This document shows positions 6,170 to 12,230 of a stretch of DNA of 12,230 nucleotides, in pieces. Positions within the stretch are counted from its first letter, which is position 1. Each line of letters starts with the position of its first letter. Both the position numbers and the translations under genes were made by a program. The notes under the pieces are model-generated. The model was given only the letters and a program-made list of their open reading frames with translations. It made no database searches and was not told where the DNA came from. Source of the DNA: an uncultured Clostridia bacterium (GTDB taxonomy: Bacteria; Bacillota; Clostridia; Oscillospirales; Acutalibacteraceae); assembly GCA_945869905.1 (NCBI GenBank), contig CAMBQD010000009.1, positions 1 to 12,230 on the forward strand, in the 5' to 3' direction.

Positions 6170-7783
6170 ATGAACACCAAATACATTTTTATTACAGGAG
6201 GAGTTGTATCCGGATTAGGAAAGGGCATCACTGCCGCATCACTGGGCAGGCTCTTAAAGGCAAGGGGGCTGAAGGTTACTGCACAAAAGCTTGACCCTTA
6301 TCTTAACGTTGACCCCGGAACCATGAATCCTGTTCAGCACGGCGAGGTATTTGTTACCGACGACGGTGCTGAAACCGACCTTGACCTCGGTCACTATGAA
6401 AGATTTATTGATGAAAGCCTTTCTCAAAACTCAAACCTTACCAGCGGCAGAGTTTACTGGAAGGTTATTACCGATGAGCGAAAGGGTGTTTACGGAGGAC
6501 AGACAATTCAGATTATCCCCCACGTAACAAACGAAATTAAGCGCTCCATAGCAAGAAATGCCGACACAGGTGCTGACGTTTGCTTTGTGGAAATCGGCGG
6601 TACTGTGGGCGATATTGAGTCCCAGCCGTTTCTTGAGGCAATACGCCAATTTGCCGTTGAGGTAGGCAGAGAAAACTGCCTTTTCATACACGTTACTCTT
6701 GTTCCCTATCTTGCCGCATCGGACGAGCTTAAATCAAAGCCCACACAGCACTCGGTTAAGGAAATGCTGTCACTGGGTATCCACCCTGACATCATTGTGT
6801 GCCGTACAGAGCATCCGCTTACCGATGAAATTAAAAACAAGATTGCTCTTTTCTGCAACGTTGATAAAGAATGTGTAATTGAAAACAACAACTGTGATAT
6901 ACTGTATGCTGTGCCTATGATGCTCCATGAGCAAAAAATGGATGAGGTTGTTGTCAAAAAGCTTCAGCTTAAATGCAATGAGCCTGACCTTACCGACTGG
7001 CAGACAATGCTTGACGCACTGAGAAATCCCATACAGACAGTTAAAATCGGTATGGTTGGAAAATATGTTGAGCTCCACGACTCCTACATTTCAGTAAACG
7101 AGGCACTTAAGCACGGCGGTATTGAAACACGCAGTGCCGTTGACATCCAGTGGATTGACTCGGAAACACTTGAGGGCGACGGCGTTGACCTTGATGAAAT
7201 ACTTGGCAATATGGACGGTATTCTTGTGCCGGGAGGCTTTGGCTCACGCGGTATTGAGGGAAAAATCAATGCCTGTGAATATGCCAGAACCCACGGTATA
7301 CCCTACCTGGGAATTTGCCTTGGTATGCAGATTGCAATTATTGAATTTGCAAGGCACGTGCTGGGTATGAAGGACGCAAATTCCGCAGAAATTAATCCGG
7401 ACACCCCGTACCCTGTTATTGACATTTTACCTGAACAAAAAGAGGTTACGGATATGGGCGGCACAATGCGTCTCGGCCAGTACCCCTGCACCCTTAATCC
7501 TGAGTCAAAGGCATATGAGCTTTACGGCGCATCAATGATTTACGAGCGTCACAGACACAGATATGAGGTAAATAACGATTACCGCACAGAGCTTTTAAAC
7601 GGCGGTATGATTTTTGCAGGCACATCACCCGACAATCACATTGTTGAGATGATTGAGCTGCCGGAGCATCCTTGGTTTGTGGCAGGTCAGTTCCATCCCG
7701 AGTTCAAATCAAGGCCAAATAAACCTCATCCCCTTTTCCGCGGATTTGTTACCGCCGCAGTTGAAAGGCATAATAACAAATAA
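6170..7783 (+). CDS. pyrG: CTP synthase
   Basis: CTP synthase makes CTP from UTP, ATP and glutamine, the last step of de novo pyrimidine nucleotide synthesis, in the cytosol. The 537 residues match the usual 535-550. The N-terminal synthetase domain carries the ATP loop (FITGGVVSGLGKGITAASLG, from residue 7), KLDPYLNVDPGTMNP, and the conserved HGEVFVTDDGAETDLDLGHY. The C-terminal class I glutamine amidotransferase domain has the nucleophile Cys383 (YLGICLGMQ) and the His509/Glu511 pair (QFHPEF), with an oxyanion loop in LVPGGFGSRG. All expected catalytic residues are present. AGGAGG (6157-6162) lies 7 nt before the ATG. The gene is second in an operon after the UPF0371 gene. A short promoter-proximal terminator ahead of that gene could regulate both. 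A strong terminator follows the stop. Confidence 0.98.
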   Translation: MNTKYIFITGGVVSGLGKGITAASLGRLLKARGLKVTAQKLDPYLNVDPGTMNPVQHGEVFVTDDGAETDLDLGHYERFIDESLSQNSNLTSGRVYWKVITDERKGVYGGQTIQIIPHVTNEIKRSIARNADTGADVCFVEIGGTVGDIESQPFLEAIRQFAVEVGRENCLFIHVTLVPYLAASDELKSKPTQHSVKEMLSLGIHPDIIVCRTEHPLTDEIKNKIALFCNVDKECVIENNNCDILYAVPMMLHEQKMDEVVVKKLQLKCNEPDLTDWQTMLDALRNPIQTVKIGMVGKYVELHDSYISVNEALKHGGIETRSAVDIQWIDSETLEGDGVDLDEILGNMDGILVPGGFGSRGIEGKINACEYARTHGIPYLGICLGMQIAIIEFARHVLGMKDANSAEINPDTPYPVIDILPEQKEVTDMGGTMRLGQYPCTLNPESKAYELYGASMIYERHRHRYEVNNDYRTELLNGGMIFAGTSPDNHIVEMIELPEHPWFVAGQFHPEFKSRPNKPHPLFRGFVTAAVERHNNK

Positions 7784-7825
7784 AAAATCAACCCACCTGT
7801 TAAAATTTACAGGTGGGTTTTGTTG
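7782..7825. terminator. Bidirectional rho-independent terminator between pyrG and the convergent DUF6472 gene
   Basis: An 11-bp perfect stem (7790-7800 with 7809-7819, left arm AACCCACCTGT) has an 8-nt loop. T-rich sequence follows on the plus strand (TTTTGTTGT), and a run of A precedes it (7782-7787), giving a U-run on the minus strand. It can therefore end both the pyrG operon and the opposing operon. Confidence 0.85.
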
Positions 7826-7835
7826 TATATCATAT

Positions 7836-8015
7836 TTAGTTTTGCTTTTTGACTATATCGTATTCACTGCCGTCAGGACGAAAATACCGGCAGGTTTTAT
7901 CATTCTCCTGCATAACACGCACATACTCGTCCTCATCCAGCACAAGAGAGCAGAAGCTTTCCTCCGTTTCCTCGTCATACTCGTTATACCAGCACTTTTC
8001 ACAAAGATTATCCAT
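7836..8015 (-). CDS. DUF6472-like small four-cysteine protein (59 aa)
   Basis: A 59-residue protein starts MDNLCEKCWYNEYDEETEES and ends SEYDIVKKQN. Cysteines are at 5, 8, 22 and 42, giving a CxxC pair plus two single cysteines, with an acidic LDEDE segment and a C-terminal YDIVKKQ. This pattern agrees with what I remember of the DUF6472 family of tiny clostridial proteins. A zinc site is plausible but not shown. ATG at 8015 is preferred because AGAGG on the minus strand (8027-8023) lies 7 nt away; the upstream in-frame GTG at 8021 directly abuts that site. The gene follows exoA by 23 nt on the same strand, so it is probably co-transcribed with it. The function is unknown, and neighbourhood to a DNA repair enzyme is not proof of a shared role. 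Confidence 0.75.
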   Translation of the reverse strand: MDNLCEKCWYNEYDEETEESFCSLVLDEDEYVRVMQENDKTCRYFRPDGSEYDIVKKQN

Positions 8016-8038
8016 AAGCACACCTCTGACAGCTTAAA

Positions 8039-8794
8039 TCAAAAATCTATATCAAGCTCAATAGGGCAATGGTCCGAGCCAAAAACATCCGTATGAATTT
8101 TTGCGTCAGCCAAATTATCATCAAGGGATTTTGAGGTGACAAAATAGTCAATTCTCCAGCCGGCATTCTTTTCCCTTGCCTTGAACATATATGACCACCA
8201 GCTGTATACACCCTCCATATCAGGATAAAAATACCTGAAGGTATCGGTATATCCGCTGTCAAGAAGGGCTGAAAATTTATTTCTTTCATCATCTGTAAAG
8301 CCTGCGTTATTGCGGTTTGTTTTTGGATTTTTCAAATCTATTTCCCTGTGGGCAACATTCAAATCACCGCAGAAAATAACAGGCTTCGTTTTTTCAAGGG
8401 ATAAAATATAATTTCTGAAATCGTCCTCCCACTGCATACGGTAGTCAAGCCTTTTAAGCTCTCGCTGAGAATTGGGAACATAAACAGTGGCAAAATAGAA
8501 ATTGTCAAATTCAAGGGTAATCAGCCTGCCCTCTTTGTCGTGTGCGTCAATACCCATACCGTAGCTTACGCTTAAAGGCTCCTGCTTTGTGAATATTGCC
8601 GTGCCGGAATATCCCTTTTTCTCGGCATAGTTCCAATAACAGTGATAGCCCTCAGGCGCAAAATCAATTTGCCCCTGCTGTAATTTTGTTTCCTGCAGGC
8701 AGAATATATCGGCATCTGCACTACTGAAAAAGCCTTCAAAATCCTTGTTCATACAGGCGCGCAGACCGTTTACATTCCAAGATATCATTTTCAT
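8039..8794 (-). CDS. exoA: Exodeoxyribonuclease III / AP endonuclease
   Basis: This 251-residue enzyme is of the Xth/ExoA family of Mg-dependent nucleases, which cut DNA at abasic sites and trim 3' blocking groups in base excision repair. The full motif set is visible: ISWNVNGLRAC at the N-terminus, the metal ligand Glu35 in LQETK, and Tyr105 in VYVPN. Asp144 and Asn146 lie in FCGDLNVAH, the substrate-binding segment is GWRIDYF (211-217), and the catalytic Asp241-His242 pair is in GSDHCPIELDIDF. Length and order match the single-domain bacterial enzymes. The start at 8794 gives MKMISWNVNG, and AGGTG lies a suitable distance upstream on the minus strand. It is upstream of the small cysteine protein gene and downstream of the AICAR formyltransferase gene, separated from the latter by a 27-bp palindrome. 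Confidence 0.96.
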   Translation of the reverse strand: MKMISWNVNGLRACMNKDFEGFFSSADADIFCLQETKLQQGQIDFAPEGYHCYWNYAEKKGYSGTAIFTKQEPLSVSYGMGIDAHDKEGRLITLEFDNFYFATVYVPNSQRELKRLDYRMQWEDDFRNYILSLEKTKPVIFCGDLNVAHREIDLKNPKTNRNNAGFTDDERNKFSALLDSGYTDTFRYFYPDMEGVYSWWSYMFKAREKNAGWRIDYFVTSKSLDDNLADAKIHTDVFGSDHCPIELDIDF

Positions 8795-8831
8795 AATCAG
8801 TCACCTATTTTACACATATTACCGAATTACC

Positions 8832-8858
8832 ATAGGGGCGGCTGTCAGCCGCCCCTAT
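8832..8858. repeat. 27-bp perfect GC-rich palindrome, REP- or terminator-like
   Basis: The left arm ATAGGGGCGGCTG (8832-8844) and right arm CAGCCGCCCCTAT (8846-8858) are exact complements around one central T. It lies between the AICAR formyltransferase stop and the exoA start. There is no T-run on either side, so it is not a standard terminator. Similar short GC-rich palindromes are scattered between genes in related Clostridia as repetitive extragenic elements. In RNA it could stabilise the 3' end or partly terminate the purine gene. Confidence 0.6.
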
Positions 8859-8869
8859 ACTCAAACAAA

Positions 8870-10045
8870 TTAATGGTGGAAAAGACGAATACCCGTCATT
8901 GTCATAGCAATGCCGAATTTGTCACAGCACTCAATAACCGCTGCGTCCCTTACAGAGCCGCCGGGCTGAGCAATATACTTAACACCTGAACGTACTGCGC
9001 GTTCAATATTATCTTCAAATGGGAAGAAGGCGTCTGAGCCTAATGCAACATTGGTCATCTTGCTATGCCACTCTGCTTTTTCTTCTTTAGTAAACGGAGC
9101 AGGACACTCGGTAAAATATCTCTGCCATACGCCGTCCTTAAGTAAATCCTCGTACTCGTCGGAGATATAAAGGTCAATGGCGTTATCGGCGTCACACTTA
9201 CGAATACCGTCAATAAACGGAAGATTTAACACCTTTTCGTTATAGCGCAGCCAAAGGTTATCTGCCTTGTTGCCTGCAAGACGTGTGCAGTGGATACGGC
9301 TCTGCTGACCTGCGCCCACACCGATAGTCTGTCCGCCCATTGCATAGCAAACGGAATTTGACTGAGTATACTTAAGAGTAATCATTGAAATAAGCAAATC
9401 TATCTTGGCAATCTCGGGAATATCCTTAACAGCGGTAGGCATATCGTTGAAAAGGTCCATTGTGATTTTTGCATCATTTCTTTTCTGCTCAAACTTAATA
9501 CCGTAAACCTGCTTTGTTTCCATCAGCTCAGGCTCATAATCGGGATTGATTTTTATGATAAGATAATTGCCTCTTCTTTTTGCCTTGAGAATTTCAAGTG
9601 CCTCGTCGGTATAGGACGGAGCAATAATACCGTCGCTTACTTCCTTAACAAGAAACTGAGCCACAGACGCATCGCACTGGTCACTGAGGGCAGCAAAATC
9701 GCCAAAGGAGGATACTCTGTCACAGCCCCTTGCACGTACATATGCCTGTGCGATAGGTGAAAGCTCAAGTCCCTCAGGCACCATACATACCCTTCTGTCC
9801 GCATCACTGAGCGGCTGAGCCACTGCTGCACCGGCAGGTGAAACGTGTTTAAATGACGCCGCGCTGGGCAGACCGGTTGCCTCCTTAAGCTCTTTAACAA
9901 GCTGCCATGAATTGAAGGCATCCAACAGGTTAATATATCCTGCCGCACCGTTTATGATTTCAAAGGGAAGCTCCTTGCCGTCCATATGAATCCTTGCAGG
10001 ATTTTGATTTGGGTTACAACCGTATTTAAGCTTATACTCTGTCAT
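8870..10045 (-). CDS. Stand-alone AICAR formyltransferase (PurH C-terminal domain only)
   Basis: The enzyme transfers a formyl group from 10-formyl-tetrahydrofolate to AICAR, giving FAICAR, the penultimate step of IMP synthesis. The 391 residues correspond to the AICARFT domain alone. The catalytic Lys66-His67 of SFKHVSPAGAAVA is present, as are TLKYTQSNSV, the GGQTIGVGAGQQSRIHC segment, LGSDAFFPFEDNI and the C-terminal PGGSVRD with MTGIRLFHH. The N-terminal MGS-like IMP cyclohydrolase domain of bifunctional PurH (~510-520 residues) is absent. The protein starts cleanly at an ATG with AAAGGA 7 nt upstream, so this is not a truncation. IMP cyclohydrolase must be supplied elsewhere, for example by a separate protein such as a PurO-type enzyme. 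Other clostridia also carry this split form. The gene diverges from the ATP-grasp operon. Confidence 0.93.
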   Translation of the reverse strand: MTEYKLKYGCNPNQNPARIHMDGKELPFEIINGAAGYINLLDAFNSWQLVKELKEATGLPSAASFKHVSPAGAAVAQPLSDADRRVCMVPEGLELSPIAQAYVRARGCDRVSSFGDFAALSDQCDASVAQFLVKEVSDGIIAPSYTDEALEILKAKRRGNYLIIKINPDYEPELMETKQVYGIKFEQKRNDAKITMDLFNDMPTAVKDIPEIAKIDLLISMITLKYTQSNSVCYAMGGQTIGVGAGQQSRIHCTRLAGNKADNLWLRYNEKVLNLPFIDGIRKCDADNAIDLYISDEYEDLLKDGVWQRYFTECPAPFTKEEKAEWHSKMTNVALGSDAFFPFEDNIERAVRSGVKYIAQPGGSVRDAAVIECCDKFGIAMTMTGIRLFHH

Positions 10046-10097
10046 ATTCTCGTCCTTTCAATAATCAGATTTAATATTGATATTTTATACTATTACA

Positions 10098-10126
10098 TTG
10101 AAAAAAGCAAGGCGCAATGGTACAAT
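10098..10126 (+). promoter_or_regulatory. Promoter of the ATP-grasp operon, overlapping a possible divergent promoter
   Basis: TTGAAA (10098-10103), a 17-bp spacer and TACAAT (10121-10126) predict a start near 10133 and a leader of only ~14 nt. On the minus strand TTGCTT (10110-10105) and TATAAA (10089-10084) could serve the AICAR formyltransferase gene, although their spacer is only 15 bp. If real, the two promoters overlap and would compete. Confidence 0.5.
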
Positions 10127-10146
10127 ATATTTACAGGAGAAGAAAA

Positions 10147-10965
10147 ATGACAGGAATTTTAGCAGTAAACCATTTTTTAAAGGGCAGTAAATACGATGAA
10201 CTGCACAATCATCTTATATCTGCCGCAGGGAAACTGAATATCAGCCTTGCCCTTAAAACAAATCTTGAGCTTGCTACGGAGAATCCCCAGGCTGATTTTA
10301 TTTTGTTTTGGGACAAGGATACAAACCTTGCAAGACGGCTTGAAAAAAAGGGTATTCCCGTATTTAACAGTGCAAGGTCTATTGAGCTTTGCGACGACAA
10401 GGCAAAAACATATATCGAGCTGGAGGGTATTGTTCCCCAGCCCAAAACACTCATTGCACCAAAATGCTTTTTTCAGGCGGATATGAGTGAATTTGTCAAA
10501 AGAGCAATTGTGTTGTTAGGTCTGCCATTAGTGTACAAGGATTGCTACGGCTCCTTCGGTCAGCAGGTTTACCTTTGCAAAAGCTTTGACGAAATTATAT
10601 CTCATATCGGCGTCAAGCCTTTTATACTTCAGGAATTTGTTAAGGAAAGCCGTGGCAGGGATATTCGTCTTGAAATTGTGGGGGGAAAATGTGTAAGCGC
10701 TGTCAGGAGAGAAAACAAAAATGATTTTCGCTCCAATGTTACAAACGGCGGAAAAATGACAAAATACACCCCCACTGCAGAGGAAATAAAAAATGCCGTT
10801 ACCGCCTGTGAAAAGCTGGGCTTAACCTTTGGCGGTGTGGATATTTTGGAAAACGGCACAGTGTGCGAGGTTAACTCCAACGCCCACATAATAAACATAA
10901 TGAACTGTACCGCAACGGATATTGCGCCCGTAATTTTTAAAGAAATCAGGTCAAAAATCAAATGA
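10147..10965 (+). CDS. RimK-like ATP-grasp ligase (first of a pair)
   Basis: The 272 residues have the ATP-grasp fold, whose members activate a carboxylate as acyl-phosphate and join it to an amine or thiol. Residues 1-95 are an N-terminal domain (SGS-free, with DFILFWDKDTNLARRLEKKG). The ATP-binding part has Lys131 and the glycine loop DCYGSFGQQVYL, the hinge LQEF (Glu163), and RGRDIRLEIVGGK (Asp172, Arg174). DFRSN (193-197), GVDIL (Asp232) and the metal ligands CEVNSNAH (Glu241, Asn243) complete it, so all key residues are kept. This resembles RimK-type amino acid ligases (COG0189), but the substrate is unknown. The start is ATG 10147 with AGGAGA just upstream; the ATG at 10117 overlaps the promoter. 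The stop overlaps the next start by 4 nt, so the two ligases are probably made together and may form a pair. Confidence 0.87.
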   Translation: MTGILAVNHFLKGSKYDELHNHLISAAGKLNISLALKTNLELATENPQADFILFWDKDTNLARRLEKKGIPVFNSARSIELCDDKAKTYIELEGIVPQPKTLIAPKCFFQADMSEFVKRAIVLLGLPLVYKDCYGSFGQQVYLCKSFDEIISHIGVKPFILQEFVKESRGRDIRLEIVGGKCVSAVRRENKNDFRSNVTNGGKMTKYTPTAEEIKNAVTACEKLGLTFGGVDILENGTVCEVNSNAHIINIMNCTATDIAPVIFKEIRSKIK

Positions 10966-11687
10966 GCGGAATATTGATATACACCGAGGAGGAGGCAAGG
11001 CGCAACACCTTTGCCGTGGAAAAATTCAAGCAATACCTTGACGTCAAATTAGTTGACGAAGGCTACAGGGACAATGCCGATTTTGTAATTAACAGGACAA
11101 ACGATTACCGTATCGGTGAATACTATGAAAACAAGGGTGTCAGAGTTTTTAACCCCTCAAATCTTTCAAAAATTGCCAACAACAAGCAAACCTGCTATGA
11201 ATTTATGCAAAAAAACGGCATACCTATTATGCCGATAAATTATACGGATATACCTGCCGTTAAAAAAATCATTGACGGTCACGGGGGACAAGATGTGTCA
11301 CTCATTACCGAGCCTGAGCCTTTTGAAAAAAACTACGTATACCAAATGCCCTGCGACACCTTGGGGAAGGACTTAAGAGTATGGGCAGTGGGCGGAAAAA
11401 TTATTACAGCAATTCTGCGTGAAAGCAATAGTGACTTTCGTTCAAATTTTTGCCTTGGGGGCAGTGCAACAGTATATCCTTTAAGTGACGATGAAAAAAA
11501 GCTTGTTAAAAAAATAATCAGCCTTGTTGACAGTGATTACATCGGCATTGACTTTTTATTTCACAGGGGAGAGCTTGTTTTTAACGAAATTGAGGACACC
11601 GTGGGTGCACGTATGGTTTATGCAAAAACAAATATTGATATACTTAAAATTTACTGTGATTATATCAAAAGGAAAATGAATATATGA
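10962..11687 (+). CDS. Short RimK-like ATP-grasp protein with NEIED metal site (second of a pair)
   Basis: The 241-residue protein is homologous in layout to its upstream neighbour but divergent in sequence. Residues 1-70 form a compact N-terminal domain (VINRTNDYRIGEYYENKGVR). The ATP-binding region has VKKIIDGHGGQDVSLI (100-115, with Lys101/102 and the glycine loop), GKDLRVWAVGGKIITAILRE (Asp137, Arg139), DFRSNF (158-163) and GIDFLF (Asp197). The C-terminal motif is FNEIEDTVGARM (207-218) in place of the EVN motif found in the first ligase, so metal or acceptor handling may differ. It is shorter than typical RimK (~300 residues). Both ends overlap neighbours by ATGA, suggesting translational coupling. 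It might be catalytic, or a regulatory partner of the first ligase. The substrate is unknown. Confidence 0.85.
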   Translation: MSGILIYTEEEARRNTFAVEKFKQYLDVKLVDEGYRDNADFVINRTNDYRIGEYYENKGVRVFNPSNLSKIANNKQTCYEFMQKNGIPIMPINYTDIPAVKKIIDGHGGQDVSLITEPEPFEKNYVYQMPCDTLGKDLRVWAVGGKIITAILRESNSDFRSNFCLGGSATVYPLSDDEKKLVKKIISLVDSDYIGIDFLFHRGELVFNEIEDTVGARMVYAKTNIDILKIYCDYIKRKMNI

Positions 11688-12082
11688 AATACAGCTTAAC
11701 CGTTGCCGACGCAGATAAATATTTTGAAGCAATACAGCAAAGCAAAATGTTTTCGGCAGAAAAAAGCTTTTCAGGATATACGCTTAAATATAACGGAGTT
11801 TTTTCACTTATCAGCAACAACAAAATTAACCTGTCAAAAATATCAGAAACGGAAATTGAAATAGACATACTGCACTCGGCGGCGCTTATTGTAATTTCTG
11901 CCTTGTTCACAGTATTCTTTTGGGTAATAGGTATTATCGGCATAGCCACTGCAAAATTTTCAATTCCGCTGATAATTGCCGTATTCCTGCTGCCGCTGCC
12001 CATTTGGGTATTGCAGATGCTTTTTCACAAATCAATATGCAGGCAAATAATTGACGCACTAAAAAAAGAGGATAGCAATTAA
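11684..12082 (+). CDS. Two-helix membrane protein of the ATP-grasp operon (132 aa)
   Basis: I do not recognise a family. Residues 1-60 are soluble and mixed alpha/beta in character (YSLTVADADKYFEAIQQSKM, then NNKINLSKISETEIEID). Two hydrophobic helices follow at about 65-88 (ALIVISALFTVFFWVIGIIG) and 93-114, the second rich in proline and leucine (PLIIAVFLLPLPIWVLQMLF). A short basic/amphipathic tail KSICRQIIDALKKEDSN ends the protein. The gene starts inside the stop of the second ATP-grasp gene (ATGA overlap at 11684-11687), so it is tied to that operon. It could anchor the ligases at the membrane or handle their product; nothing in the sequence decides this. The last codons overlap the left arm of the terminator. 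Confidence 0.75.
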   Translation: MKYSLTVADADKYFEAIQQSKMFSAEKSFSGYTLKYNGVFSLISNNKINLSKISETEIEIDILHSAALIVISALFTVFFWVIGIIGIATAKFSIPLIIAVFLLPLPIWVLQMLFHKSICRQIIDALKKEDSN

Positions 12083-12100
12083 GCTATCCTCTTAATTATT
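12066..12100 (+). terminator. Rho-independent terminator overlapping the end of the ATP-grasp operon
   Basis: An 11-bp perfect stem (12066-12076 with 12083-12093, core AGAGGATAGC) has a 6-nt loop and is followed by TAATTATTTATT. The left arm and loop contain the last codons and the stop of the membrane protein gene, so there is no 3' untranslated spacer before the hairpin. On the minus strand the run of A at 12060-12067 would supply a U-run. Confidence 0.7.
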
Positions 12101-12230
12101 TATTAGGTATTCTGTTATTTGCTGGACTTGATGGCAGCCTGTGCAGAGTAGCCACGAAAAACGATTTTTTATTTATAATTTCCTGTTTCAAAATATTAAA
12201 GAAAATAATCTCTTTAAAATGTACCGGGGG
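12101..12230. other. No supported gene in the last 130 bases
   Basis: This AT-rich stretch has no ORF, promoter pair or strong hairpin that I can support. A short minus-strand frame (12168-12115) reads RGYSAQAAIKSSK before a stop and looks protein-like. A stop codon lies only 17 codons upstream in that frame, so it could be at most a decayed remnant. Confidence 0.4.

Noticed and set aside
7653..8096. Plus-strand frame of 147 codons overlapping the end of pyrG and the minus-strand genes.
   Set aside because: It reads through the bidirectional terminator and antisense to two genes with clear family motifs; it has no start signal.
12115..12168. Minus-strand 17-codon frame containing RGYSAQAAIKSSK.
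   Set aside because: It is closed by a stop upstream, has no start or ribosome binding site, and is too short to assign; at best a decayed gene end.

Overview
The window looks like a chromosomal segment from a low-GC Gram-positive gut anaerobe of the Clostridia, most likely near Ruminococcus/Oscillospiraceae. The reasons are strong AGGAGG-type ribosome binding sites, sigma-A-like promoters, a secreted protease with BspA-like leucine-rich repeats and a dockerin-like C-terminus, a UPF0371/DUF1846 protein, a DUF6472-type small protein and a stand-alone AICAR formyltransferase. This placement is inferred from gene families, not from a marker gene.

Layout. 1-394 is the C-terminal end of an MFS transporter. 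395-747 has no conventional gene but holds a compact transcription unit: a promoter, a perfect operator-like palindrome at the predicted start point, a possible 28-37 codon ORF and a strong terminator. 748-1143 encodes a small three-helix membrane protein with its own promoter. 1144-1371 is a promoter plus a ~187-nt, highly structured 5' leader with riboswitch-like architecture. It ends in a terminator hairpin just before the ribosome binding site of a 1025-residue secreted subtilase (1372-4449).

4450-4651 holds a good promoter whose transcript would begin inside a terminator hairpin, so the following operon may be attenuated. That operon is a UPF0371 protein (4652-6130) and CTP synthase pyrG (6170-7783), closed by a bidirectional terminator. 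Converging on it from the minus strand are AICAR formyltransferase (10045-8870), exodeoxyribonuclease III (8794-8039) and a four-cysteine mini-protein (8015-7836). A 27-bp perfect GC-rich palindrome lies between the first two.

Diverging from the AICAR formyltransferase is a tightly coupled three-gene operon (10147-12082). It encodes two different RimK-like ATP-grasp ligases and a two-helix membrane protein, with both junctions as 4-nt ATGA overlaps, and ends in a terminator that overlaps the last codons. The last ~140 bases hold no supported gene.

How the genes relate. pyrG and AICAR formyltransferase are nucleotide biosynthesis genes and exoA is DNA repair; this part is housekeeping. The best candidates for undescribed biology are the structured leader of the protease, the small regulated unit at 444-690, the promoter-proximal terminator ahead of UPF0371-pyrG, and the paired ATP-grasp/membrane protein operon, whose substrate is unknown. 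No tRNA, rRNA, CRISPR array or insertion sequence was seen.
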